DNA of 64,000 nt from Tomocerus qinae. Its lineage: Eukaryota > Arthropoda > Collembola > Entomobryomorpha > Tomoceridae. This document shows, piece by piece, positions 1 to 13,091 of this stretch (positions are counted from its first letter, which is position 1; each line of letters starts with the position of its first letter). The notes below the pieces were generated by a model, which did no database searches, was not told the origin of the DNA, and saw nothing but the letters and a program-made list of their open reading frames with translations. The DNA lies in assembly GCA_020055645.1 (NCBI GenBank), contig CM034549.1, forward strand, positions 29,161,930-29,225,929. Direction: 5' to 3'. Both the position numbers and the translations under genes were made by a program.

Positions 1-57
1 TTTTTACAACAACTATTGTTTATGTTTAAATATGAAATAATAATATAAAAACATTTA

Positions 58-120
58 TAACGTTAATTCAATATTATAACGTTAATTCACTATTATTACG
101 TTAATTCACTATTATAACGT
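58..120. repeat. Short tandem repeat, 19-bp unit, about 3 copies
   Basis: Three adjacent 19-bp units start at 58, 77 and 96. Each has the core ACGTTAATTCA followed by an AT-rich tail, with only one or two mismatches between copies. A partial fourth unit runs to 120. It is a minisatellite and no function is implied. Confidence 0.85.
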
Positions 121-312
121 AATAATGGCAAGTGTTTGAAGATTAATCTCAAACACAATACAAAACACAACTATAATATTCCTTAATTCACGGATTAATT
201 TCAACGGGACACTGATCATTCAAAGAGCTGAATACTCTTACCATTTTATTCTTTCATCTTTACACATTTTTTAATGATGTGTGTATTATTAAACATTTGT
301 GACTCTGTCAAG

Positions 313-462
313 GACCAGGGCAAAGATGTCTAACATGTCAATCCGCTGATGGAAGATGGAACCTTAATTAAGTTGGATGTTAGTAATATGTCTGTAATCT
401 TTTATTTAAAAAATGTAAAAACCTCCATCAGCTGATTGGCGGAAGTTGGACATCTCTTGGTC
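313..462. repeat. Imperfect inverted repeat (foldback)
   Basis: The segment at about 313-353 is roughly complementary to 424-462. Both arms carry a GATGTCTAAC / GATGTCCAAC block, an AATC-GCTGATGGA block and outer GACCA / TGGTC ends. A loop of about 70 bp separates them. The arms align with small indels, so this is a decayed hairpin. It could be a remnant of a small non-autonomous element; no target-site duplication or family could be recognised. Confidence 0.55.
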
Positions 463-3274
463 AAAAGGAAGATAATTGAGCAAATGTGCAAGATGTTTAT
501 TACCACTTTGTTCTTCACCAACGGGCAGCAAACCAAGATGCTATAATTACCAATCTTGTAAACATCCATTTTGCGACATATTATTAAGTAGTTACTTAAA
601 AAGTACCCTTCGGCTTTCGGTTAAATACAACACACTATAGTCATTCGGTAACAGAATTTGACCAGTTGATGTATTTATATTTCAAAGTTATTGGTTGTTT
701 CTCTTTGAAATAAGTATATCATATGATGCCATTCATTTATATTCATTTCATATGCTTTTTTACATTATTTTAATAGCAATTTATATTCGGTAGTATTAAG
801 TACTAAATTACAGTTTTTAATCGTAGCATCGATCTAACTAATTACAAATCAGTACGCATTTCAATTTGTTTCTTCTGCAAACCGCAGACTAACTTTAGGT
901 TTTTAGAGGCAATTTCTGATAAATAAAATTGGGTGAAATTTAGCAAAATTACCATGTGAAAGAAACTTAACTTCAAATCTTAGTAATAATGTATTGTATA
1001 GTATGAGCATTGACTGGGCATCGCATCGGTACTATAGTACTATGCATATAGTACATAGGGAAAAATATTCTCTGTTTTGCGGAAGTGCAGTCCAAAGACA
1101 ATAATCCTACCTTTAAAATCATTGCCATTTTGTCATTGTCCCAAGAATCTATGGATATTGCTGCTGTCTACAAAACAGATGTTCTGCAGTTGAGATGTTA
1201 AGTATCCTATAAACTGTATAAACAACTAATGTGGCAAATTGTAACTATCTATTTTGCATGGTGTTTCTATTTTTGTTCTGATGAATAAAAGTTTTATGTG
1301 GGCAGATTTATATATAAAATTATATCCATGGATCTGTGCGAATTATTTGAACATTATAATTTCAGCCTACAGAGTCGGAAAACCTGTACAAGTTACATCT
1401 TATCTTGTTTACTGCAGAAGGAAACGAGATAGACTAAGAGATACCTCTGATCAATGTGTTATTAATGAGTTAGGTAGATGATGATTTGGATAATGTAGAT
1501 CTGTAACAGTTGGAAGAACAAATACACTAAGTACGAAGGCGAATAATCATAATATATCACATAGATACCATCTGCAGGGTAGAGACACTCAACACTTACC
1601 ATAACTATATTTTATATATAGTCATTCTGTGTACGAATTAAAATTACATCCACCAAGTCCACGATGTGACGTGATCCAGTAGATAGAAATGTTATGTTCG
1701 TCAATTTCGTTTTGTATCTATTCGTATTTAAATTCGAGCAAAAGATGTTACATGGAAAAGTCGTAAGTGGAGGATGAATCAGGCTGTTTTTGTCGCATTC
1801 AGTAGCTTGAGGCAATCTCTTCCAAATTTGGGAAGGCAATTCTAAAGAAACGCTACGCAAAACCTCTTTGCCAGTCGATCTAGGTATCCCAGTTATCCCA
1901 CACATCCACAACCATACTTACATGTTATATAAATGTACGTGTTCATTTTCTGAAAGTGATTTACAAGAAAACTGATTTTGCTTGACTACCAAATCAGTAC
2001 TAGGTAGTAAAACTCGTAATGATTTTTGTGTGTATGTGCCGCCATGTGCATTTGACGCAATTTGGGGAATTGCATTTAAATTTTTTTTACTTTATATACA
2101 ATGTACTCTGCCTGATGATACTGTTTAGAATTACACGAAACTACTCGTAAAGTAATGATGTGCTGTGTTTTACGTCTATGACTGAAATACTACTGCAGTT
2201 ATTATGTAGACATTAAAGACATTAACCACTTCGTACGATAGCTGAATAATCTCATTGTTAAAAGTAATTTTGCCACAGCACAACAGACATATCTAGGTAC
2301 ACTTACGAGTCTTACAGTCATTCTTAAGTAATGCTTGTCGGTATTTTATGGTCAGAGGGTTGAACAACTTCTGAAATGGTGAATCCTTTCACATTTTGAA
2401 CGGAATACTTCACCTCGGGTGATTTCTGGAGTCACTCCGTTGGATTCAAGTTTTTGCCTCTTGCTTTAACTCACTTAGCATAAACATTAACACGTCTCAA
2501 AACATTTAATTACATGCTTTGTACAGAAAGCTGGTTATGAAACGTATTATTTGGCCCACTTTTTGAAGGTTTCTTCCGAGAACGTATGGGATGAAATTAA
2601 TTCAATTTGTTTCCGTTTCGAATTAAGTTATTACATTATGTCCATCTACACATTTCTTGTAAGATTACTCAGGTACAATTCTAATAAAAATAAACCTGAC
2701 CAGACATCAGACAGTTAGCCTACCTATAACTACAAATGTTTATATCCTCAGTCTCCCACATAATTATATACCAAACAAAAGTCTCCTTTTTCTGAAGGAG
2801 TAAGATTTGTGTAAGTTTACATTTGCGTGTAGATTGTAGATACTTTTAACTATTTTCGATAAATAATCCTCTTTGTTTTCTATCGTAAAAATAGTTTGCG
2901 AAGGTGGCCCGGTTTCGTGTCAATCAAGCAATGCATAACAAATTGAGTAACTTAGGGCAAAAAATTCCTTATAAAATTAGTATGCATACCTAAGATGAAA
3001 TGTTCTTCTCCTTTGAAATGAAAAGGTATAGTGTGAATATTGAATATTATTATATAGACCTCTAATTTTATTTATGTAATGCAAATTGATCCTGAAATGC
3101 CTAAAAATCCTGACCTTTAATAAATTCTTGGGTTTTCCAGCTGGCATTTATATAATTTGATGATTTTTATGACATTAGCAATAGATAAATTATCCATAAA
3201 TGGTCCATAACCATTATCTTAATAATTCGTAGGTCATTATGTTAAAACTAACCAACGGAAACCAAAGTCTGTTT

Positions 3275-3310
3275 TCCAAATTGCAATTGTAGGATATATT
3301 GCAATTTGGA
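3275..3310. repeat. Perfect 13-bp inverted repeat
   Basis: TCCAAATTGCAAT at 3275-3287 is exactly complementary to ATTGCAATTTGGA at 3298-3310, with a 10-nt loop. No T-run terminator logic applies in a eukaryote. It lies just upstream of the point where the + strand G excess begins. Confidence 0.8.
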
Positions 3311-6300
3311 CAATGAACTTAAAATACATAAGAGTGAAAATAAATAGTAATTCACAGTTTACATTTACACGTGTAAGGATTCGCATTAGCGTCAACATTT
3401 GCATATCCGAATTCATGTGACAATCTAAATTGTAGTATGTATTCTCTTGTATTTGTTATTCTGTTAGAGACGGTTGGGTGGTGTCGCCTAGAACTATAAT
3501 ATATTAAAACGGTGAAACTCCGTACTTTCGAAAATATAATTTCCATTTCCGCTTTGTAACGGGAACAATGTTAATGAAAGCTGTATATAGAGTCGCGAGT
3601 GGTTTAAAATTTAGTAGTAATGAGTGTAGTGAGGGTCAATCGCCATGTCTAATTCAATCCTGTGTGATGTATGTATACTGCATCCCACCGAGAGGTTGAT
3701 ATTGTGCAACAAAACAAAGCATGTGGAAAAGAGTACAGAAAACCATCATCGTTTTTGATTGTGTTTGTTTGTTTTCAATTTAATGTCTGAGTGCACCAGG
3801 AAGGCAGAGTAGATGGGAAACAAGTGGGGTATGGATCGGTAGATTTGGAAGATTATTAGAGTTGTGTATAGTTTAGGAGCATGGAAAGTAGATATATCTA
3901 AGGTACTGAACTGAATACAAATAAGTATGGTAGAATAATGGGGAATTGTATCGAATTGGTTTGCTAACAGTAATTGTATTTGTGAATTGTAGACACGGAA
4001 CCTCCGCGGAAAGATGCACTTCCACAACCTTGATTGTGTGGGGTCCACACCCCGATCTCACACATGTAATTAAGCTGTTGTGTGTGTATCATGTCATATC
4101 AGTTGTACAAAGCTGATGATAAGCTAGCCGATTATTTCTATGGAGGTGAAATGAACGTGGGCAGACTTCCTTTGTACGAGAGAACCACTCTTTCCTTTGA
4201 TTGATTATATCGAATCTTATTGTTAGTTCACTTTGTCCATGGCCCTTGCATGGATATTATATCATCGTTTCAATCTTGTGACTAGACATTGACTTCGTCG
4301 TAATTATGACAAACTTGACATCCTAAGTGTTACTTTAATAGTGTTAATATTCCTATGAATTTGTTCAATAGGTAGCAATTCACTAGCAACTTTACAATAT
4401 TATATCTCTGATATGTATTTAATGTACTAGGTATTAATATTGATTTAGGACTTTGGCAATGTATTTCAGTTCAGTGCGCTGCTTTACCAGTTCAAAAGAA
4501 AATGATACATATGGCTATTATCATGTCTCGCTCGACTGCCTATTAGGCTGCGACGGCGATTTGTCTCTGCTGCAAAAACATGTGTATGGACAGAGAAAAT
4601 AGTAATGTGTCTCTGTTTTATCAATGTTATAGGTAGGCTGATGATATACTGGAGTAACCTTCTAATTGGTAATTTATTGAAGTTCATTCATATCGAGAAC
4701 CACTGCAGATTGTGTGAAGAATCATTGTTGTAAACCAATCTCTGTGTTCTGAGAGTTGTTTTGAACGGACTCCTGAAGCTATTAATGAAATAATGTCTTC
4801 ACTCAACTTGTCTTATACAGTCGGTAAATGCTTGACTACTGCCATTTATAGATATACAGAGGTAGGGCTCCTTAATTGATAGGTTCGCTTTGTTTCCTGA
4901 GATCAACCATAGTGTCCATCTTGTACTAATCTATATCTATAAGTATTTTGTGGTTTAGTATAATGTGTTATGATTATGAAGATAATCAGGAGATAAATAT
5001 TGCAGATTGACCTAGACTCTATGTACAAGTTCAATGTGAGTTCAGTCCATCTCCATTTGTTGTTATAATTATCAGTCTTACGTGTCTGTTATACATAAGT
5101 TATTAAAGTGTTCTAAGTTTCAATTTCACTATGAATGCTGGGCTGACTGTAACTGTACGAGAGAGGACAAAGGAAGTTGAGGATATAGAGATACTTCCAG
5201 TTTTGGGGGCTATGTGTGTGTGCCTAATTGAAATGGGACCATAACTTTTCTCAGCTAATTGCTTTATGTCTAAAGGTAGTTGTAAAAACACTTTATGTGA
5301 TTGTGATTAGAACGTAACTGACTCAGATTAAACTATGTTGTTACTTAGATTATTTGCATGACAAAAGTTTATTATAATTGAAAGGATTTTCTGTGTGCAG
5401 AGGATAGATATTTGGATTCCTTTTCGGCACTAAATAGCCTGAATTAAATCAAATTTAATTGTTAATCACAGGAAGTTAAGGTCAATAGTCAGCCACCTAT
5501 TGTTTATTTAATAGAGTCTGGAAGCTGATGAGGAAGTAGAGAGAGATTATTGCTATATATGAAGAATTACAAGATTGAGATAATATCTACTTTTTAATAT
5601 GGCGATCTTGCAGTCAGTTCAATCAGAGTAGGTATTTTGTACATATTTATGTCTCGTGGGAGTTCATGTGTCCATTTGGTCCATTAGAAGTATTTATTTA
5701 TTGTTTCTAGTCAGCTATGACCACAAAAATGTTCATATTAGCTATTAGCATCATGTATGTACACATGGCATGCTGTGTTTGTGTATTCCTTAATGTGATT
5801 GTCCTCCTCCCTCTGTCTATTAAAGAAAGTATCCTAAAGTAGGGTAACTTTGTTGGAACTCAGGGCAAGTCAATGGTATAAAAACCTGTGATCTAGATCT
5901 TTTTCAATCATTCATGTCATTTGTTATGATGTAAAATAGAAAAACATGCGTTTATGTTGTACTTACTGGTAAATGACAGACAGATCTTGGATTTTTTACT
6001 TTAGGTTTTATTAGAGAGAGGTAGAGCGTAGGAAACAGTAATGTGAACCGCTTTTCAAAGTGAGTTGACGTGAGTGGACTGGGACATGACATGGCATCAT
6101 GGAGCTTTGAGCTTTTAAGTTAAGAGTTAACAGAAAGCAAACATGAATTTTATAATCACATATTTACATTAGCAGAAGACATGTAATGGGATGGGGATGG
6201 GTATGGATGGCAGTCAAAGAAATATAATCTGCATATGCAACTGTGTTAGGAATTTCATGTTGTTTTATGTTCACTAAAATGTGATTGCACTTTGAAATGT

Positions 6301-9300
6301 TACATTACTTATTATTATTATTTGTTAGTATTATTAACGCAATGTTATATGATTGCTACAGTATACCTTACAACAGTCGGCTGTTATTTAAGAGTCATTC
6401 TGTTCTACGCCCCTGTCTATACCTAAGTCAAGAGACAAGACGTACCTAAACAAGAAGAGATGATGACCATGTCCCTATTTCTCATCGTGTCTCAATTTGC
6501 ATATCAGGGCATCTTAATAATGCTCTTTAATGTTGAAATGTTGAGTTTGCAATTTGAGGAAATGATGTTTTATTGATCTATTGTTTTGAATGACTAATGA
6601 CCAATGAGTTATAAATGAGTTCGGCTGTCGGCTGCCTATAAAGTTGTCATTAGTGTATTATTATGGTAGTTACATTAAGTTTTGCTTTTGTTCTTTTAAT
6701 TTTTTCTGAAATAATTCCTATTGACCTGCTTCATATTTCATCCTGTTTGCGTCTTTCTTTTTCTAAGACAATAAATACAATTGGCTCAATTAAATGAAAT
6801 TGCTCTTCTTAGAGTTGCTTTTGCTCTCAGCCTCCACAAGTTCATCTTCGGCAAGGTTTATCTCATAATACTCCTGAGAATAACACCTACGACGTTTGTG
6901 CCCACGGACGTCAGAGTGGTTATGAAGTTCATTCAGTGCATTATGCAGTGCACTTCGATCTGATTTTCTACTTATTGCTTGCGTTGTTTATGTACTTGGT
7001 ACAATGAAAACAGTTTTCTGATTGTATTTACACTACAGTCGCTACACATAAATGAAGGTTTACAGAAGGATATCATAGCAGAGAATAAAATAAATGATAT
7101 AAAAGCTAATACTTAGGTATACATATACTTTATTGTGTACTACAACCCAACAGCCATCAAAACTTAGTATAATATTGTTTACAATGCATTTATATAGTGC
7201 AATTGTATATCAAAGCTATTTTAAGTGGTGTGCACTAGTTTAAAATGTTCTATATGCACATACATCTCAACGTATGGCTATATAAGATTATTATTAAAAT
7301 TATGGTTATACTTATTTAGATGTGAAGAATATTTATATACATATGTTGCATGCAATTTAGAATCAAGCTATCAATAGCAATAAACGTGGTGTGCAGTCTA
7401 TATAAGTCAAGATGCCTTTAGGAAATTAAGATATAAACTTAGTATAGAATATAAATGGATGTCATTAGTTAGTGCAGTATGGTTTTCTTTCCCTACGCTT
7501 ACAAGTTTCTCACTACATTCTGGTAGTGTAAATTGGATATTGTTGAATACGTAATGACTGTGATGATAGAGCAAAGTTGCATTCGGCTGTTGATTTAGTT
7601 GATCATGTCACTCCAGCCTGATGACCCTCGCTCGGTCCGCCTGTCAGATTACAAGTTACAAGTGATTCCAAATTAGGTCATACTTCGCATTTGCGATGGC
7701 TAATCACATGGAAAATTACATAAAAGAGATGCAGATGCAAAAGACAACAACAAGGGTCCAGTGCAGTATCTACATCCAGAATTGTTTGTCTATTTTCTGT
7801 TGTTGCACCATAACAGTGTGACTTAAGTGGAATAGAAGTCCACTTGTCATTTTTACTACTGGAATAAATGGGAATACAAATAAGTCGAAAAACATCTTTG
7901 ATTGTTTACATTACTCGTGCAGTCATGTACTAGAAAAGTCCTTTTGTGTCTTCGGATTTATTGTAATTAAGATGTATGCGTAAAATTTTTACTAAAGTTG
8001 GGTATATAGTAAAACATTTAACAGCAGTTGGTTTAAGAAGTCGGAAGATTTAGTAGCAATTATTTTCAGATTCATGTTGTCGCACTGCGTCGTAAGGTTT
8101 GACGTGATAAAAAAGGGTATAAAAAACTGGAATTTTATTGTTAGTGTCAAAAAAAGAGAAAGAATTTATTTGTTGTTTCACGAATGGCATTAAATGTGCC
8201 ATACACTTAATATTTCTCGAGTGTGGCTATTTTACGACGGCCTAGTCTCTCGTCTAGTTGAACTACCGATTTGTCATCTGACTTCGTTTGATTGTAAATG
8301 ACCATTTATGTCTAGTTGTTGGTTCAGGGTAAGTTTCTTAAAGTAAGTAGTAAATCTACAGTGCCGTACAGAGCACGACAGACTGGAGCGTTAGCGAAAT
8401 GTTCTATATGAAACTGATGACATGTTATAGTGTGGCTTATTTGGCTTGTCTTGGCTCTTTGCCTTTAGTTATAGCTACTTTTCTTACCTTCCTTTACATG
8501 TACAATGTTTCTGAAGGTGAATTAAATGAATAATAGTGGGTATTTTGTGAATGCACTTAATTGCAATTGATATTTAAGGACTGAAGGACAAAAAGTCGTT
8601 TTTGAGGCAAAACTTACGATTAACACAGCCATGATTATCCAACTTACTACGTAGTGTCAGTGGACGTTACGTACAAGTACATTATAAATAAAATAATCAT
8701 GCTTTTGACTCAGAAAGTGCTCTCAAGATTGTAATCGATAACTATATGTACAGTAATAAAGGTGAAACTGATAGGAACATTTAGCATCTCGCGTAATTTC
8801 TGTACCAAACCTTATAAGTACATGGAATTGCTGATGGCTGATATGTCCTAGCAGAATAATTGGCACACAGTTACCGATAAATTGCTATTCTCAATTATTG
8901 AGGTAAATGTTCTATATACAGATTGCCTATAAGCAGCTAACTGTATAATAGTAAAATGTAGCAGTTACCAAATTACTTTCAACACTAGAAGCTATGTAGC
9001 CACTTAAGTATACACAGCGATTAAAATAATAGGGGAATATTTTGTGAACATTTATTTCTGCTCCCACAAATCTTGCTACTATTACTTCTGTTTTTTCCTA
9101 TACTCTTCTCCGTCTTCTAGGATTCTAGGAAATTATTAACGTGTAGCAGTAGCATGTAATATTGAATAGCATCTGTATAACACTTATATGGAGCAACGTT
9201 AAAATTATTATGAAAGCAGACATAAGTAGACAAGACAAGTGTTTTATGTGCTGATCAAAGCCAGTATATACAGACATAGTAAAATACCACAATTTCAGGA

Positions 9301-12300
9301 ATTAGTAGCTGGCAATGGAATGGGAAATGATAGACACCAACTTTGGTGTTGTGTTTGTGTCGTGACATCCATGAGTAATAAGAGTGACTTGGGTTTGAGT
9401 AACTGAAAGTGATAAGATGAAATTAGAGCAATCGAATGAATTACAAGTTAGGGATATCTTTGTTGGTAGGATGGTATTTAGTAAAGAGTAAAACGGTAAT
9501 TTCATGGTGGCAGTTGCAATTTGCTATTGCAATTTTGCATGTAGTTAGTTCTCATTGTGTATGTTTGCAATTTGTGACATGCAGATTTTAATTTGGTCTT
9601 TTAATTAAATTTCTTAAACGAAACAATATGTCTGAGTGATTCCTAGTAGGAAGAAGTACGTCGTACCTGATGAGTATATAGAATAGTTGTACTATTAGTA
9701 TAATATGAATATTGAAAGACAGATTTAATTTATTTGAGTTGGATTTGGATGGGAGTGATTTCAAGAGAAAGGGAGTGTTTAAGTTGGAAGTAGATTGAGC
9801 AGCTCTACAATGTTAAAGATGTCAGTTATTTTCTATTCATCAAGGCAAGACCATCCTCTGTAGACCAAAGCGAACGTTTAGCATTATGTTTATTATGTAC
9901 TCGCTCGCTCTCCCTCCATGTATCTATTATGTTCGGAATTTCTGCAATGCAAAATGTAATAATGCAAAATAATAAGTAAGACAGAGAGCGAGAGATAGTC
10001 GACTGTGGAGCTGAATACGTAAGCGATAAGCTAATGCTAAAACTAGCAGTACTTACTTAACTTGTCTATTCCATATAGAGTGTGGACTTATATAGCGACA
10101 GGATATTATCTGCTTCTATTCTGTGATGTTGTTAACTTGTACATTGTACAGGCTGTGTGTTTGAATTCTATATAATGCGGCTTAGACCAGGCTTGAGGGA
10201 ACGTGAGATTGTTGGTAGGGAAGAGTAATTGTACGTAACATCACATAGTGTGTCGTGGTGACTAGTTGGTTGGTATGATGCTGAGAGTATTGTACTATAC
10301 GCTGCATTGTTCTAGTTGTACTGTTAAAAGTAAATAGGAAAGAAAGGGACTTTGGGTTTATGCTCTGCATGGCAGTAAAGTGACGACGACGACTTAGGAG
10401 ACCAAGTTTTATGTTCTATGGCAGTAGTTAACTTTAAGCCAATCCGACAAGATCCTATATACGAAAGGTCCAAAGAATACTCGTAAAATGTACATTTGTT
10501 ACCTTATAGTAGCTTAGGTAAGGAAGATTGTTTTCCAATTGTTTAGTTAAGTGAGATAAGTCAGAAACAGAGAGAGAAACAACAACAATCAATTTTAAAG
10601 ACGCTAAAGACAAAAGTGCAGTCAGAAAGCTCAAACATCACTACTGTCAATTACGTATAGCTATAAGTATGCATTTTTTTACTGGTACATAGCGTCATGA
10701 AATGTAAACTGCACAACAAAATAAATACAACCAACAGAAAAGGCAAAACAATAGGAGAAAGAAAATGATTGAAGTGACCGAGGCAGATGTAGGAAATAAA
10801 GAGTCAATACAAATGTGCAATAAATTTGTTAGCTGTGTAGTATATGAGTGATAAAGAGTATCAAATAAACAGAGAGCGTACAAAGTATATAGTAACCAAG
10901 TATCATTTTTTACAAGCCTAGGTGGTTGTAAAATATAGTAGGAATAACAATAATAACAATTGAATGTTAGTCTGTGTATTGCACGCAGGGATCAAGCTTA
11001 AGTTGCAATCCCAGTTACATTACGTGCATTACGTAGTAGTAATAGTAGGTAGTGTAGTAAGAGTTAGGATGTAGATGTACTACCCTGAGGAACTAAAGAA
11101 CTGTACTTGTGTACGTACGACCAACACACTAGGCTTGTTGATAGCGTTTAACTGATTGTGTAGCTGTACGCTTGCTGGACATGGACCTACGAGAGGGAGA
11201 ACAGAATCAGAACCGCCTTGTGATATAAGTAAATAGCAAGAGTGTACTGATGGTCAGTTGTTCTTGAACAGGTGTGGGGCATAGGTGTATATCGTGACTT
11301 TTACATTATCTTCAATTCCATGTGCCCAGCAGTAAACTAACAGTTCTCCGTTGCGTTTCGTTTTGTGTAGATTCCCTTTATTTCCTATTTTTGGGTAATA
11401 TGGATTTTACCAATCAACGAGAAAATCCACTCATCAAGAAAATACTACTACAGATACAAGTACCAAAGTCTGTCAACTTGTAACTGAAAATAAACAAGAT
11501 TTTCCAGAGTTTGTATCTTTGAACGTCCAAGTTGAAGAGTTACCTTTTCTGTTTCTGAAACTGATTTGGTTAGCTATTTCACTCAGACAATCATTGACAT
11601 CGATATATTCAGACTTTTCTGTGATAGTGAGGGTATGCTACCTGCTACATTCATCTGAACTTAACGTAGCCTCTTCAGCTACTGTTATATTGCTGCTGTA
11701 ATTGGTCGAGTGGATCTTCTGTTCGGGATAAGTTGTATGGAAAAGTTTTTTTTTCTTTAATTATTGTTTAGATGTAGTAATTCTTATGTTAATTTGTTTT
11801 GATTTGACTAATGGGCTCAACGAAAAGCGTTCTGAACGTAATTGCTGTCATTTTACACTGGATGGATAGTGTCATCTTGAAAAGATTCTCTTAATCTTCC
11901 TATTATCATCATAAATAGTGTGTAAGTTATAATTATGATAAAAGTCGAGACAAGAACAAGACAAGATCCCATAGAATGCTAATGCGATTATCTTGAGATA
12001 GTAAATTGTGAGTGTAATTTATCGGTTATGGTTGTTAACGATTAAGTTGACAGTAGGTTACCCTTTGCACGAGCTGACCTCATGTGTATACCTTAGAAGA
12101 GTCATAATGATAATGATTTTGTTTATAAAAGACATGATTGAGGTGTAGTGTAGCTGTTATCTGTAGCCATCTTAAATCCTAAGAAAGACATGCAAGTGCT
12201 TGTAATGCCGAAGATAATAACTATCAGAGGAATTAATCTTGAGCGGAGATTTGTTTAGATGGTCGTAGCATCTCATATTATTATGATGTCATAGCAGAGC

Positions 12301-13074
12301 TACTATTTCTCTATTTGGGCATTTGGATCTCACTTTGACCATTCTCAGAGTGAGTGACTTTGCCTGCACTGGGCTTTTAATGGACAGTGTACAAAGATGT
12401 GAGTTATTAGTATTACTTACCTAATGTTATTATATTATAAGAGCATGCACTTTTATGCTGCCACAGCCATTAGAGTAAAGATTAAAATTTGTTTTTATCA
12501 TTTGTGTGCTTAGTGGACTATGCTCTTTGAAAAATATATATTAGATCACTTATTAGCTACGTATAGTGTTGTTTGTCTAAATGATATAAAAATCGTATAA
12601 GTTTCGTCAAGTATAAAGAGCAGATCAGGTAGGCCAAACATAGTGGATGTCATTGAAGTAGAGTGGAAGTGATATAAATATAGAGTTGTTTAGGTCAGGA
12701 CAGGAACCAAATAATTGCTTAAAGATAGAATTGTCAAGAGTCACAGGTGTAGGTAAGGTAGACATGAGAAGTGTTAATAGTGGTCATATTACGACATTAT
12801 ATATTGTAAGTCTTTGCAGAACAAGATTTGTCAGGGTTATTATATATTTCATTGAAGGTGGCACTTAATATCCCATAATTATTTGGTGTATCGGATCAGA
12901 CAATCTGTTTGATATTGAGAATACAGGTGTACCGCTAGGCGACCACCAAACATCACGCTAAGCAAATAGATCTTACAAGTAAGCCTAGCTAAAAAGATCT
13001 ATTGATTGACTCATGTAGGTATTTTTTTATTTATTTAGCCAAAGGTTCTCTGACAGAATCTTTGAGCTCCCCAT

Positions 13075-13091
13075 TGCCACAAAATGTGGCA
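13075..13091. repeat. Small hairpin
   Basis: TGCCACA and TGTGGCA form a 7-bp stem with a 3-nt loop. It sits at the left edge of a locally C-rich patch (about 13.15-13.43 kb) whose strand composition is opposite to its surroundings. Confidence 0.5.

Larger units (their letters stand above)
1..3400. other. Left flank, no supported gene
   Basis: This stretch holds only short reading frames that look like chance. Base composition differs from the region to its right: there is no consistent G-over-C excess on the + strand, and some lines are C-rich (2641-2760 has about 11 G and 31 C by hand count). It is probably intergenic, upstream of the long kinase transcription unit. Small repeats at 58-120 and 313-462 and a hairpin at 3275-3310 are listed separately. 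A splice-acceptor-like site precedes position 1363 but could not be tied to a gene. Confidence 0.5.

Noticed and set aside
1612-1911. 99-codon - strand frame in the left flank
   Set aside because: It begins at TTG, matches no family, and is of chance length. A frame from the internal ATG is possible but unsupported.
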